Shown: positions 7,325 to 16,030 of the stretch, one piece after another
How positions within the stretch are numbered: the first letter of the stretch is position 1
Layout: each line of letters begins with the position of its first letter
Assembly: GCF_002234615.1 (NCBI RefSeq)
Contig: NZ_NMQW01000014.1
Coordinates: forward strand, 48,159 to 112,158
Origin: Paenibacillus rigui
GTDB lineage: Bacteria; Bacillota; Bacilli; Paenibacillales; NBRC-103111
DNA: 64,000 nucleotides
Direction of reading: 5' to 3'
Translations under genes and position numbers: made by a program
Notes under the pieces: model-generated
Database searches by the model: none
What the model was told of the DNA's origin: nothing
What the model saw: only the letters and a program-made list of their open reading frames with translations

Positions 7325-9962
7325 ACCGCCGGCTCCGCTCTTGCTGCGTCTGGGCTATGCGCTGCTTTTGTTCGGGCTGCTCCGCTGCTGGCTTGTCCCG
7401 CTGGAGCAGCTGTCCGACAGGACGGAGATATACCGGCTGACCCCGTTTCTGGTTTCGTTCGCACTGTTCTTGATCATCCATCTGCTGCCATGGGGCCGAT
7501 CCGCCAAATGGTCTGCGAAATTCGCCGTGGTGATTGTCGTGACCTCGATGCTGCACAGCGGACAGTGGCTTCCGTCCCCGGGGTGGTGGGCTGAATGGGG
7601 CAACGGCTTGATCGGGGATGTCCGGGCTGCGCTGCAAGGGCGGCTGGACAGTCTGGAGCCGGCAACGCGAACGCTGCTGTTTTTGACGGGCTGGGCATTT
7701 TTCATCGGGGTTTTACACATGTTTGTGGCGGACCGGCAGCAGCTGCTTTGGTTCGTAGGCATGACTTTATTGTATTTGGTCGTATTGCAGCTGGTATTTG
7801 ATGTCGATATGTCATTCGGGCTGCTCCAGGCGAGCGGAGCGGGCCTGCTGCTGCAGGGGCTGCTGCAGGTCGATCGGGGAGCCCGTTGGAAGCGGGAAGC
7901 GGGCGATGCAACAGCGGCAGCGGCATTGGCATCGGCAGCGAGGGCTGCTCAAGGAACGGGTCAACCCGCCAACGAAACGGCATGGCAGGGCGAACATTTG
8001 CCTTCATTGACTTATCAGAGAACCTCCGGGCGGACTCATACTCCTCGTGCCCGAGAGACCAAGGGGTGGTCTCCTTTTGCGGTCAGCCTTGTCTGGACGG
8101 CTATCGTTCTGGCAGGAGCCTGGCTGGGGGCCGGGCAGCATCCGGTTCAAGGCGCTGCGGTGCCGACCGAGGCCTATGTGTCCCATTGGGAGGATCGCTG
8201 GCCGCTCTCCTTGTGGACACAACAGCCTTACCCGGCAGCGGCCAAAACCGGTTACGGTACGGATGACAGCCGGCTCGGGTCGCCTTTAACTGCCGACGAG
8301 ACGGTCGCCTTCACGGCCCGGACAACCAAGCTGACGTACTGGCGCGGGGATGCCAAAACCTTTTACACCGGACAAGGGTGGACGACGCCGGAAGCGAGGC
8401 TGACCTCGTTTGAGGAGCTGAAGCCGGCGCAAGGGACCGATCTGTCGGCGGAGGTGATGCCGCAGAGCTCGAACCCGGCCCTTGACCCTTGGACTCCTGT
8501 CGTACAGGAGGTGACCCTGATGCAAAAAAACTTGAATCGTCAATTATTTCTTGGGGGCAAACTGGCTCGCGTCGAATCGCTTGTCTCAGAGCAAGGGAAG
8601 CCGGTCCCGGCGGCATGGATTTGGCGGAACTCAATGTCCGACCAATACCAGCTGCCGGCGATGGCTGATCCTGTCGCCTCTTACAAGGTTCAGGTGTTTG
8701 CTTGGAGCGGGGGGAGTGCCGGCCCGCAGGGAATGTCCTCCGGGCAGGTGCTGGCCGAGCCAAACTTGGAAACCTACCTGCAGCTCCCCCCAAGCCTCCC
8801 TTCTCGCGTGAAGGAGCTGGCGGAGCAAATAACGAAAGATCAGACCTCGTCTTACGATAAAGCTGCAGCGATAGAGAGATATTTAAGCAGTAATTACGCT
8901 TACAGCTTGAACGGCAGCCAGCCGCCAAGAAACGGTCAGGATTTGGTCGATCAGTTCCTGTTCGAGCAAAAAGCCGGGTATTGCGACCACTTCTCTTCCG
9001 CGATGGTAGTCATGCTTCGGTCAGTCGGCGTTCCGGCTCGTTGGGTAAAAGGGTTCGCCCCCGGAGAAGTGATCGCCACAGAATGGGCGGCATCAGAATC
9101 TTCTCCGTCTCCATCGGATCCGTCTGTGACGTCTGCTGCATCTGCTGGATCCGTTCCATCTGCTGCCACGGCTGTGTCGGACGCACCCAAGACAGCAGCG
9201 ACAGACACTCCCTCTGCGTCCAATTCGACATCGACGATCTATACCGTGGAGGTGCGGAATCGGGATGCGCATTCCTGGGTCGAGGCTTACCTGCCTTCGC
9301 TAGGCTGGGTACCGTTCGAAGCGACGCCGGGTTATGGCTCGGCTGCAAGCGGCCCTAAGGGTGAAACGGGTGTAAGCACGCAGGCTGGCAAGGAAACGGC
9401 CGCTTCGTTGCAACCGGCTTCTCCGGCTACGGCCCCGCTCGGCTTTGCGCAGCTCTTTGCGGAGGGGTGGCTGCTTATCCCGACGCTTCGCGCCGGAATC
9501 GCCGATTTATTCACTTCGATCAGCGCCGGCCCCGAGGTTTTCCACCGATGGCTAGTGTGGATGAGGCCTTGGCTGCCTTTATCCCTGTGGATAGCGGCTG
9601 CTCTTCTGGCAGGCGTACTTATCCACTTGTGGAGAATCATTCGCCGCACCGCCGACTCTATGGCCTCAACGGAGCGTTCGGCCGGGCAGCCGAGAAGCTC
9701 GCTGGGGGCGCTCAGAACGTATACGGTGGTCCGTTCGGCCGACCAGCTGTGGGGCAAGCTGCAAAAGAAATGGGGACGTGCCGAGCCGTCCCAGACGATG
9801 CGCGAATACGCGCTGACCCGGACCTTCGCAGATGACACCCAGCGCGGAGCCGTGCTGCGGATCATTCAATTGCTGGAAGCGATCCGGTACCGCGAAGGCC
9901 GGGCGCACGTATCCCGTCGTCAGCTTCGCGAGGCTTGGGATGCTATGAAACGAACCCTGTGA
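7287..9962 (+). CDS. Transglutaminase-like membrane protein (DUF3488 / TGase core / DUF4129 architecture)
   Basis: 891 residues from ATG 7287, preceded by GGGGGTGAGG and overlapping the DUF58 gene. The N-terminal 280 residues contain about six membrane helices, interrupted by a cytoplasmic-type charged loop. The extracytoplasmic region carries the transglutaminase-type core: Cys566 in Y-C-D-H-F-S-S-A and His662 in D-A-H-S-W-V-E, with the third catalytic position apparently Glu in PFEATPGY, as in many Firmicute relatives. Between Cys and His lies an insert of about 55 Ser/Ala/Thr/Pro-rich residues, longer than usual. A final helix near residue 780 and a cytoplasmic DUF4129-like tail follow. 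In this operon type the protein is thought to work with MoxR and DUF58; substrate unknown. Confidence 0.9.
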   Translation: MAKRPIQPQPAPEPPAPLLLRLGYALLLFGLLRCWLVPLEQLSDRTEIYRLTPFLVSFALFLIIHLLPWGRSAKWSAKFAVVIVVTSMLHSGQWLPSPGWWAEWGNGLIGDVRAALQGRLDSLEPATRTLLFLTGWAFFIGVLHMFVADRQQLLWFVGMTLLYLVVLQLVFDVDMSFGLLQASGAGLLLQGLLQVDRGARWKREAGDATAAAALASAARAAQGTGQPANETAWQGEHLPSLTYQRTSGRTHTPRARETKGWSPFAVSLVWTAIVLAGAWLGAGQHPVQGAAVPTEAYVSHWEDRWPLSLWTQQPYPAAAKTGYGTDDSRLGSPLTADETVAFTARTTKLTYWRGDAKTFYTGQGWTTPEARLTSFEELKPAQGTDLSAEVMPQSSNPALDPWTPVVQEVTLMQKNLNRQLFLGGKLARVESLVSEQGKPVPAAWIWRNSMSDQYQLPAMADPVASYKVQVFAWSGGSAGPQGMSSGQVLAEPNLETYLQLPPSLPSRVKELAEQITKDQTSSYDKAAAIERYLSSNYAYSLNGSQPPRNGQDLVDQFLFEQKAGYCDHFSSAMVVMLRSVGVPARWVKGFAPGEVIATEWAASESSPSPSDPSVTSAASAGSVPSAATAVSDAPKTAATDTPSASNSTSTIYTVEVRNRDAHSWVEAYLPSLGWVPFEATPGYGSAASGPKGETGVSTQAGKETAASLQPASPATAPLGFAQLFAEGWLLIPTLRAGIADLFTSISAGPEVFHRWLVWMRPWLPLSLWIAAALLAGVLIHLWRIIRRTADSMASTERSAGQPRSSLGALRTYTVVRSADQLWGKLQKKWGRAEPSQTMREYALTRTFADDTQRGAVLRIIQLLEAIRYREGRAHVSRRQLREAWDAMKRTL

Positions 9963-9966
9963 ATCC

Positions 9967-10066
9967 CAGAGGCCACTGAAAAAGCTGCGGCTGCATGGAC
10001 GGAGCATTCTTCTGATCGCTGTTGTGAACGATTCCGTCCATTCCGCCCGTTTTTCAGCGGCCTCTG
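9967..10066. repeat. Palindromic dispersed element, copy B (short form)
   Basis: Nearly perfect 17-base terminal inverted repeats: CAGAGGCCACTGAAAAA (9967-9983) and TTTTTCAGCGGCCTCTG (10050-10066), one mismatch. It contains the family core beginning GAACGATTCCGTCCA at 10026-10047. Relative to copy A it is reversed and lacks the central TTTGTCCC...GGGACAA hairpin. The segment GCTGCATGGACGG also matches copy A. Confidence 0.8.
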
Positions 10067-10091
10067 TATTCTGTTCACAGGGGTCTTTTTT
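10061..10091 (+). terminator. Intrinsic terminator using the edge of repeat copy B
   Basis: CCTCTGT (10061-10067) pairs with ACAGGGG (10077-10083), followed by TC and six T. The 5-prime arm is part of the right terminal repeat of copy B, so the long repeat stem and this terminator cannot form together. It would end the moxR operon. Confidence 0.6.
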
Positions 10092-10197
10092 ATTGATGAG
10101 GCCGTTTCCTCCCCGTTCCCTATTGTCCGGTTCCAGACTTGATTATGCTCTTCGCAGTCCTGCAGCCGTGCTCATTCTTCCAATTTCGACACAGGCA

Positions 10198-10226
10198 TTG
10201 CCCTTTGCCAGCCGGAAGCTTATAAT
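10198..10226 (+). promoter_or_regulatory. Sigma-A promoter for guaA
   Basis: TTGCCC (10198-10203), 17-base spacer, TATAAT (10221-10226). The transcript would have a leader of roughly 130 bases before guaA. Confidence 0.7.
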
Positions 10227-10280
10227 AATGTCTATTGATTTAGAGCAGAGCGCCTAAGCGGTTTATGCTTATTGCTTACG

Positions 10281-10313
10281 ATGAGAGGTTCACCTGCGCG
10301 AACTCGGCCTCAT
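10281..10313 (+). promoter_or_regulatory. Stem-loop in the guaA leader
   Basis: ATGAG (10281-10285) pairs with CTCAT (10309-10313), and GGTTC (10287-10291) pairs with GAACT (10300-10304). It has no T-run and does not carry the conserved purine-riboswitch loops. Any regulatory role is a guess. Confidence 0.3.
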
Positions 10314-10362
10314 GGTAGTCACCAGCAACATACTTACGAACACAAACTTTAAGGAGGAAATT

Positions 10363-11901
10363 ATGGACAAGCCGAATGAAATTATTGTGGTGCTGGATTT
10401 TGGCGGCCAGTACAATCAGCTGATTGCCCGCCGTATCCGTGATTTGGGCGTTTACAGTGAATTGCTGCCTTACAACACGTCCGCAGAAAAGCTGAAGCAA
10501 ATTCAGCCGAAAGGGATCGTATTTTCCGGAGGACCGGCAAGCGTGTACGGAGAAAATTCCCCTGTGGTGGATCCGGCGATTTATGATCTGGGCGTTCCGA
10601 TTTTAGGGATCTGCTACGGCATGCAGCTGATGGCTCATCAGCTTGAAGGCAAGGTAGAGCGTGCGTCCAAACGCGAGTACGGAAAAGCCGAGGTTGATTT
10701 TGCCGACCACTGCAAGCTGGTTAAAGGTCTGGACAAGCAGCAGACGGTCTGGATGAGCCACAGTGATCTCGTGGTTGAGCCTCCTGCGGGCTTTGTGGTC
10801 GACGCAAGCACGGAGCATGCTCCGGTAGCCGCGATGAGCCACCCGGACAAAAACATGTTTGCAGTTCAGTTCCATCCGGAGGTACGCCACTCCGTGTACG
10901 GTAACGACATGATTCATAATTTCCTATACCATGTTTGCGGCTGTCAAGGCGATTGGAGCATGGAAAGCTTTATCGAGGATACGATCCGTGACATTCGCAA
11001 CCAGGTTGGCGATAAAAAAGTATTGTGCGCATTGAGCGGCGGTGTCGATTCCTCCGTTGTAGCTATGCTGATTCACAAAGCGATCGGCGATCAATTAACC
11101 TGTATGTTTATCGATCATGGTTTGCTTCGCAAAGGGGAAGCGGAAGGCGTAATGGAAACCTTTGTGGGGAAATTCGACATGAAGGTTGTTAAAATTGACG
11201 CGCGCGATCGTTTCATGGGCAAATTAGCCGGCGTCGACGATCCGGAGCAAAAGCGTAAAATTATCGGCAACGAATTTATTCGCGTCTTTGAAGAGGAATC
11301 GGCACAATTCGACGATTTCGCCTTCTTGGCGCAAGGTACGCTGTATACGGATATTGTCGAGAGTGGAACAGCTACGGCGCACACGATTAAATCTCACCAT
11401 AACGTAGGCGGATTGCCTGAAGATATGAAATTCGAGCTTGTCGAGCCGCTTAAAGCCTTGTTTAAGGATGAGGTTCGTAAAGTAGGCGAAGAGTGCGGTC
11501 TGCCTGCGGAAATCGTATGGCGTCAACCGTTCCCGGGTCCGGGTCTTGCGATCCGCGTATTGGGCGAAGTCACAGAAGAGAAGCTGACGATCGTTCGGGA
11601 ATCCGATGCGATTCTGCGTGAAGAGATCGCCAAGGCAGGATTGGATCGCGAGATTTGGCAGTATTTCACGGCGCTTCCGAACATGAAGAGCGTAGGCGTT
11701 ATGGGGGATGCCCGTACCTACTCCTACACCGTCGGCATCCGCGCTGTAACCTCCATCGACGGCATGACCGCCGACTGGGCTCGCATTCCTTGGGACGTAC
11801 TGGAGAAAATCTCCGTTCGTATTGTCAATGAAGTCGATAACGTCAACCGTATCGTGTATGACGTAACGTCGAAGCCGCCGGCTACGATCGAGTGGGAATA
11901 G
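10363..11901 (+). CDS. guaA: GMP synthase (glutamine-hydrolysing)
   Basis: 512 residues, the normal length. It converts XMP to GMP with ATP and glutamine in the cytoplasm, the last step of de novo GMP synthesis. Start at ATG 10363 behind AAGGAGG. The class I amidotransferase domain (1-195) has the triad Cys84 (G-I-C-Y-G), His171 and Glu173 (F-H-P-E). The ATP-pyrophosphatase domain begins with the P-loop S225-G-G-V-D-S-S231, and the dimerisation domain ends with the typical PPATIEWE. Unlike the purine permease gene downstream, I find no guanine aptamer in its leader. Own promoter at 10198 and terminator at 11957. Confidence 0.97.
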   Translation: MDKPNEIIVVLDFGGQYNQLIARRIRDLGVYSELLPYNTSAEKLKQIQPKGIVFSGGPASVYGENSPVVDPAIYDLGVPILGICYGMQLMAHQLEGKVERASKREYGKAEVDFADHCKLVKGLDKQQTVWMSHSDLVVEPPAGFVVDASTEHAPVAAMSHPDKNMFAVQFHPEVRHSVYGNDMIHNFLYHVCGCQGDWSMESFIEDTIRDIRNQVGDKKVLCALSGGVDSSVVAMLIHKAIGDQLTCMFIDHGLLRKGEAEGVMETFVGKFDMKVVKIDARDRFMGKLAGVDDPEQKRKIIGNEFIRVFEEESAQFDDFAFLAQGTLYTDIVESGTATAHTIKSHHNVGGLPEDMKFELVEPLKALFKDEVRKVGEECGLPAEIVWRQPFPGPGLAIRVLGEVTEEKLTIVRESDAILREEIAKAGLDREIWQYFTALPNMKSVGVMGDARTYSYTVGIRAVTSIDGMTADWARIPWDVLEKISVRIVNEVDNVNRIVYDVTSKPPATIEWE

Positions 11902-11956
11902 GTTGAACTGTTTATGATGTGTAAGCAAGCTTGAGAAAGCTGCGCTTGTTTCCGTT

Positions 11957-11999
11957 AAAGAGTCTTTCGTTGCGCACTAAACGCAGCGGAGGGCTCTTT
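11957..11999 (+). terminator. Terminator after guaA
   Basis: Outer stem AAAGAG / CTCTTT and inner stem CGTTGCG / CGCAGCG around a CACTAAA loop, then CTATTTT. Compound hairpin in an otherwise gene-free stretch. Confidence 0.75.
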
Positions 12000-12190
12000 C
12001 TATTTTACCTGCAAAGACGTAGGATTTGTGCAGCAGGTCCCGACAGTTTGAGCGGAATCCTTCGCTAAAAGTCTCCATTTTTTAGCCTGAAACAGGCTTT
12101 AAGCTCGTAGACTGTCATTTCCTGGGGAATAATCAGTCTATAAAGCGAACGTACTGTAATTTTTAACAGATGAATGTTCGGAAAAATTAA

Positions 12191-12219
12191 TTGACAAGAT
12201 TCGTCAACAATCTTAGAAT
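12191..12219 (+). promoter_or_regulatory. Sigma-A promoter for the purine permease transcript
   Basis: TTGACA (12191-12196), 17-base spacer, TAGAAT (12214-12219). It lies about 30 bases before the guanine aptamer. The stretch 12000-12190 shows no other feature I can support. Confidence 0.85.
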
Positions 12220-12245
12220 AAATGATGAATATTAAGGGAATAACA

Positions 12246-12454
12246 GTTTCGTATAATCTTGGGGATAGGCCTGAGAGTTTCTACGAGATCACCGTAAATG
12301 ATCTGGCTACGAACAAACAACAAGGAAGACAGGGCAGCGGATATGCTGCACAGACCCGGGGCTGTAAGCTTCGGCTGCTTGTGCTGCTATGATGTTGTAT
12401 ACAGCTTCCATCTGTTGTTTGTGAACCCAGCGATGATCAAGCGCTGGGTTTTTT
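12246..12454 (+). promoter_or_regulatory. Guanine/hypoxanthine riboswitch with expression-platform terminator
   Basis: P1 arms TTCGTA (12248-12253) and TACGAA (12308-12313) close the aptamer. Conserved elements seen: TATAAT-type J1/2, AGTTTCTAC J2/3, P3 AGATCA / TGATCT with loop CCGTAAA. The base reading the ligand is C in GGCTACG, which specifies guanine or hypoxanthine rather than adenine. The P2 loop reads GGATAGG where GATATGG is usual. The platform is a perfect 9-base hairpin, AACCCAGCG (12424-12432) with CGCTGGGTT (12442-12450), followed by T6. Purine binding should favour this terminator and switch the permease off. Confidence 0.92.
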
Positions 12455-12487
12455 CGTTGTTCCAAAACCAATGGAGGGATTTGGGGA

Positions 12488-13885
12488 ATGGATCGATTTT
12501 TTAGGCTCAAGGAGAACGGTACCAACGTACGGACCGAGATCATGGCAGGGTTGACGACTTTCATGACCATGGCGTATATTCTCGCTGTAAACCCGAACAT
12601 TCTGAGTAATTTTGGATCAGGCGCAACGGGTATGGACTGGACGGCTGTGTTTTTGGCAACGGCCATTGCTGCAGGCGTTATGACAATTGCCATGGGGCTG
12701 TTCGTGAATTTTCCGGTTGCATTGGCGCCGGGTATGGGCTTGAACGCATATTTTGCAACGGTGATTTTATCCTCTCAAGGCAAGTTTACCTACCAAATGG
12801 GTTTAGCGGCTGTTTTCATTTCGGGGATTATCTTCATCATTCTGACGGTGACCAAAGTTCGCCAGCTGCTGCTGGTGGCGGTTCCGGACAGCATGAAGCA
12901 CGCGATTACCGTGGGGATCGGCTTGTTTATTACGATTGTCGGATTGAAAAATAGCGGTCTGATGACCGTCGCAGTCGAAGCGGGAAAAGATATCCCGGCG
13001 CATAAATTTACCGATGTGCTTTCGTTTGAAACGGTCATTCATATGGGCAGTCTGCATGATCCGACCGTTCAGCTTACTATCATCGGGATCGTGCTGATCG
13101 CTATTCTGATGGTGCTGCAGGTACGCGGAGCCATTTTGTTCGGCATTTTGCTGACGACAGTGGTCGCTATTTTCATGGGACAAGTCAATCTGGCAGCTTT
13201 GACGGATGCAAAGACGAGCTGGGTACCGGATTTGAGCAAAATGGCCTTCGGTCAATTTGACTTCAAGGGCTTGTGGAATGCAGGGATTATTACAGTCATT
13301 GCGACCTTTACGTTCGTAGAGCTGTTCGATACGTTCGGTACGCTGGTAGGTACAGCGAATCGCGCAGGCTTTATGAAAAATAAAGAAGAGGGCAACAAAA
13401 AAGTCGGTAAAGCGATGATGGTCGATGCCGTTGCTGTCAGCGGCGGGGCTTTGGTAGGGACGAGTACGGTGACAGCTTTTATCGAGAGCGCCGCGGGTGT
13501 AGCTCAAGGGGGACGTACAGGCTTAACCGCCGTGACAACTGGCGTGTGCTTCCTGCTGGCGTTGTTCCTGGCGCCGATTGCCGCACTTATTCCAGGGGCC
13601 GCAACAGCAGCTGCGCTCATTATCGTCGGCGTGCTGATGATGCAATCCGTTAAGGAAATTGATTTTCAGGATATGACCTTGGCGATTCCGTCCTTCTTGA
13701 CAATCGTCTTGATGCCTTTCACTTACAACATTGCGAACGGTGTTTCCTTCGGTATCGTGACGTATGTCATTTTGGCTGCTATTGGCAACATGAGCGGCAA
13801 AAGCAATCACAAAGTACACTGGCTGATGTGGATTCTTGCAGTCTTGATTGTACTGCGGTACGTGTTTATCGGCAGTGAAGGTTAA
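12488..13885 (+). CDS. pbuG: NCS2-family (AzgA/PbuG-type) hypoxanthine/guanine permease
   Basis: 465 residues with about twelve hydrophobic helices. It imports purine bases by proton symport at the cytoplasmic membrane. The AzgA subgroup is recognised by the N-terminal RTEIMAGLTTFMTMAYILAVNP, the VALAPGMGLNAYFA segment, and the ATFTFVELFDTFGTLVGTANRAG segment that lines the substrate site. GGAGGG lies just upstream of ATG 12488. The upstream guanine riboswitch fits a guanine/hypoxanthine rather than an adenine permease. The neighbour guaA makes GMP, so salvage and synthesis sit side by side but on separate transcripts. Confidence 0.93.
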   Translation: MDRFFRLKENGTNVRTEIMAGLTTFMTMAYILAVNPNILSNFGSGATGMDWTAVFLATAIAAGVMTIAMGLFVNFPVALAPGMGLNAYFATVILSSQGKFTYQMGLAAVFISGIIFIILTVTKVRQLLLVAVPDSMKHAITVGIGLFITIVGLKNSGLMTVAVEAGKDIPAHKFTDVLSFETVIHMGSLHDPTVQLTIIGIVLIAILMVLQVRGAILFGILLTTVVAIFMGQVNLAALTDAKTSWVPDLSKMAFGQFDFKGLWNAGIITVIATFTFVELFDTFGTLVGTANRAGFMKNKEEGNKKVGKAMMVDAVAVSGGALVGTSTVTAFIESAAGVAQGGRTGLTAVTTGVCFLLALFLAPIAALIPGAATAAALIIVGVLMMQSVKEIDFQDMTLAIPSFLTIVLMPFTYNIANGVSFGIVTYVILAAIGNMSGKSNHKVHWLMWILAVLIVLRYVFIGSEG

Positions 13886-13899
13886 TTAAATACATGGTT

Positions 13900-13934
13900 A
13901 AGCCCCGACGCTCCAAGAGCATCGGGGCTTTTTA
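13900..13934. terminator. Terminator after the purine permease
   Basis: AAGCCCCGA (13900-13908) pairs with TCGGGGCTT (13922-13930), then TTTT. It may also work weakly for the convergent minus-strand operon. Confidence 0.85.
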
Positions 13935-13956
13935 TATACTTCCGCAATAACCGTAC

Positions 13957-14418
13957 TTAGAAGGGCTTCGTCATCATGAGGAACAAGGTGGCGACGGGCA
14001 GCAGCGTAGCCATAATACCGAACACGTCCCAACGTCTGGAGGCTTTCCGGTAGCCGGGCGTTAACGTATGCGTATCAAGCGATAGCTGGCTTTCCCGAAT
14101 CATACGAAGCTGGCAGGGGATGAGAATCGTAACCCAGATGAGGCCGGTGAGGGCAAACAGAGCGATAGAGAGGGTCAGCCAGTTGAACGTCAGAAGGGAA
14201 TAGCCCTGCTGCAGCGTCATGATGATACCGGTGATGACTATAAGTACAATTCCCGGCAGGGTAAAAATATAGTCGGCCAGCATCACATTCCTGGTTACTT
14301 TATACAGATGGGCCAGGTCGCCGCCGAGCTCCGCTTTTATTTTCCAAAACGCCGCCGTCATCACATTACCAAGAAACATGACTGCTCCCAGCACATGGAT
14401 AAATACAGGCCAATTCAT
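13957..14418 (-). CDS. DUF2269-family integral membrane protein
   Basis: 153 residues with four hydrophobic segments. The pattern HVLGAVMFLGNVMTAAFW near the N-terminus and GIVLIVITGIIM in the middle are typical of DUF2269 (predicted integral membrane protein) and related four-helix families; function unknown. Its start ATGA overlaps the stop of the PadR gene by four bases, so the two are translationally coupled. The regulator probably controls this protein and perhaps the DoxX gene just upstream. Confidence 0.75.
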   Translation of the reverse strand: MNWPVFIHVLGAVMFLGNVMTAAFWKIKAELGGDLAHLYKVTRNVMLADYIFTLPGIVLIVITGIIMTLQQGYSLLTFNWLTLSIALFALTGLIWVTILIPCQLRMIRESQLSLDTHTLTPGYRKASRRWDVFGIMATLLPVATLFLMMTKPF

Positions 14419-14966
14419 AGTGAGTCCTCCTTCCGAAGCTTCCCGGCTTCACGGATTTGTTCCAGACCCTTCTGGATGGAAGCGTAGCGTGCCTGGTGAT
14501 GCTCAATACCTATGGATACGCAGATTTGCTGCGGAACAGACATTTTTGAGGCATATTGGGAAAGTAAGCGCTCCAGTGTCTCGCTTTGTGATTTATTCAC
14601 CTGCAAGCCGCTTTCCAGCCAGCGGATGATCGATGCATCATCGGCAAATTCCCCGAAATACAGCCTCATACACAGATCGGACCGAGTGCTGTCCATCCCC
14701 ATAGGGCTTTCCAAATAGCCGTTGAACTGCTCCCTGCCCTGCGGGGTAATCTCGTATTCATGCTTGGTCGGACGTCCTTCCTGCACGATCGTACGCTTCA
14801 TGATGCATTGCTCCTGCTCCAGCTTGGCTAAGGAAGGATATACACTGCCATAGCTAGCATCAAAAAAGAAGGAAAAGTGTTCTTCGAATCTTTTTTTAAT
14901 TTCGTAGCCGGACATGGGGGATTTATACAACAAACCTAGAATGACGTATTTTGCTTGTAGTTGCAT
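14415..14966 (-). CDS. PadR-family transcriptional regulator
   Basis: 183 residues. The winged helix covers residues 1-80: AKYVILGLLYKSPMSGYEIKKRF, then FFDASYGSVYPSLAKLEQEQCI (recognition helix) and the wing HEYEITPQGREQF. A C-terminal helical domain of the Vir_act_alpha_C type follows (about 90-180) and mediates dimerisation. PadR proteins usually repress a neighbouring gene, often one encoding a membrane or efflux protein, and respond to small aromatic molecules. It lies upstream of DUF2269 and about 70 bases downstream of the DoxX gene. A DNA site is suggested at 15526-15544 but has not been shown to belong to it. Confidence 0.9.
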   Translation of the reverse strand: MQLQAKYVILGLLYKSPMSGYEIKKRFEEHFSFFFDASYGSVYPSLAKLEQEQCIMKRTIVQEGRPTKHEYEITPQGREQFNGYLESPMGMDSTRSDLCMRLYFGEFADDASIIRWLESGLQVNKSQSETLERLLSQYASKMSVPQQICVSIGIEHHQARYASIQKGLEQIREAGKLRKEDSL

Positions 14967-15037
14967 GCGATTTCACCTTTCTTGTGCCTTTTCTTAACAT
15001 TAAACGTGCACCTGCATGGGGAGAGTGGAGCCTTCAC

Positions 15038-15487
15038 TTACAGAACCTCGATGCTATAAAGGGTCCACCCAATAAACAGCGGCTGGTAAGCGAGACGAAC
15101 CCAAGATAGCAAGTTGGAGCTTAAAGCGCCTGGAATATGCAGCCCCTTCATCGCTTTATTTAGATTGGCAGGGAAAATGGCGACGAAAAATAGAACGAGT
15201 GCAATTCCTGTTGCGAACCGAATCGAAGGAATAAGCAGCCCGATGGCAAACATCAACTCCATGACACCGGTCACGTACACCGTTTGTCTTGGAAAGGGGA
15301 CCCAGCCGGGAACGATACGCAATAAATCCTTACATTTGTAAAAATGGCTGAGGCCAAAGAAAACAAGAAAGAACGACATTGCATAAGCAGCCAAATCCAT
15401 TTGGGTCACGGCTTCGGAAAAAACGCCGAGATGTGCTAATCCGTACAACACACCGTAACTGCCGAACAAAATCAAGAGTGTGATCAT
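15038..15487 (-). CDS. DoxX-like four-helix membrane protein
   Basis: 149 residues, four hydrophobic helices. The central GLSHFYKCKDLLRIVPGWVPFPRQTVYVTGVMELMFAIGLL is characteristic of the DoxX / DoxD-like membrane family; some members are linked to redox balance, and a reaction is not established here. A strong consensus promoter (15545-15573, minus) drives it and a perfect palindrome covers its likely transcription start, so it should be tightly repressed. The PadR and DUF2269 genes follow in the same direction and may be co-transcribed. Confidence 0.8.
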   Translation of the reverse strand: MITLLILFGSYGVLYGLAHLGVFSEAVTQMDLAAYAMSFFLVFFGLSHFYKCKDLLRIVPGWVPFPRQTVYVTGVMELMFAIGLLIPSIRFATGIALVLFFVAIFPANLNKAMKGLHIPGALSSNLLSWVRLAYQPLFIGWTLYSIEVL

Positions 15488-15525
15488 TTGTATTTCACCC
15501 TTTCAACGTTGGCCTATATTCATAA

Positions 15526-15544
15526 TATGAATATCTATAATGTG
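15526..15544. promoter_or_regulatory. Palindromic operator candidate at the DoxX promoter
   Basis: ATATTCAT-AAT-ATGAATAT, perfect 8-base arms with a 3-base centre, immediately downstream of the -10 box on the minus strand, where the start point must be. Position and symmetry are typical of a repressor site. Confidence 0.6.
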
Positions 15545-15573
15545 ATTATATTCTAGGAAAATTTCCATGTCAA
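15545..15573 (-). promoter_or_regulatory. Consensus sigma-A promoter for the DoxX-PadR-DUF2269 group
   Basis: On the minus strand TTGACA (15573-15568), 17 bases, TATAAT (15550-15545). Both boxes match the consensus exactly. Confidence 0.88.
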
Positions 15574-15619
15574 TCCTCGTTTTTGAAAAAATGCGTCGCA
15601 TTTTTTTGTTGAATGCGCA

Positions 15620-15648
15620 TTGACAATTCATTTCGTGCATACTATAAT
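15620..15648 (+). promoter_or_regulatory. Consensus sigma-A promoter for the T-box leader and leuA
   Basis: TTGACA (15620-15625), 17 bases, TATAAT (15643-15648): a perfect promoter, so control must come from the leader RNA. Confidence 0.9.
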
Positions 15649-15670
15649 TGCAAACAATATCATAAACACG

Positions 15671-15990
15671 AAGAACGGGAACAGTAATCGGTCGGATCTG
15701 TTTAGAGAGCTGCGGGTCGGTGCAACGCAGTCAGAGAAGCCAATGAAGCTCGCCCGGGAGTGGTGGAACTGAAGCGGTGTAGCGCTGCATTGGCCTTAAG
15801 TTCTGACGGTTAACCCCCGTGATCAGGTGGTGCTGAGGGTAGAAGGTGTGCTGCAATGGTTGCAGAGCCTGAAACCGACAATCAGCGCACAAAGGTGGGC
15901 GCTCCGCTAATTCCGGAGGCCAACAAGAGTGGTACCGCGATAGACATGATGGTCTGTCGTCTCTTAGATAAGAGACGGCAGGCCTTTTTT
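15671..15990 (+). promoter_or_regulatory. T-box riboswitch 1 (leucine)
   Basis: Stem I with AGTA loop-E motif, AGAGAGCTGCGGGT and GGTGCAACGCAG distal part; specifier codon CTC at 15749-15751 in GAAG-CTC-GCCCG. The T-box AGAGTGGTACCGCG is at about 15926-15939. The terminator GGTCTGTCGTCTCT / AGAGACGGCAGGCC plus T6 occupies about 15951-15990. CTC predicts sensing of uncharged tRNA-Leu (GAG). Confidence 0.93.
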
Positions 15991-16030
15991 GGCTGCATTT
16001 TACTTAACGGATAACTTATATAACAAACGC

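Noticed and set aside
10226..10362. Purine riboswitch before guaA
   Set aside because: Neither the GTTTCTAC junction nor a CCGTAAA-type loop is present; only a simple stem-loop is visible.
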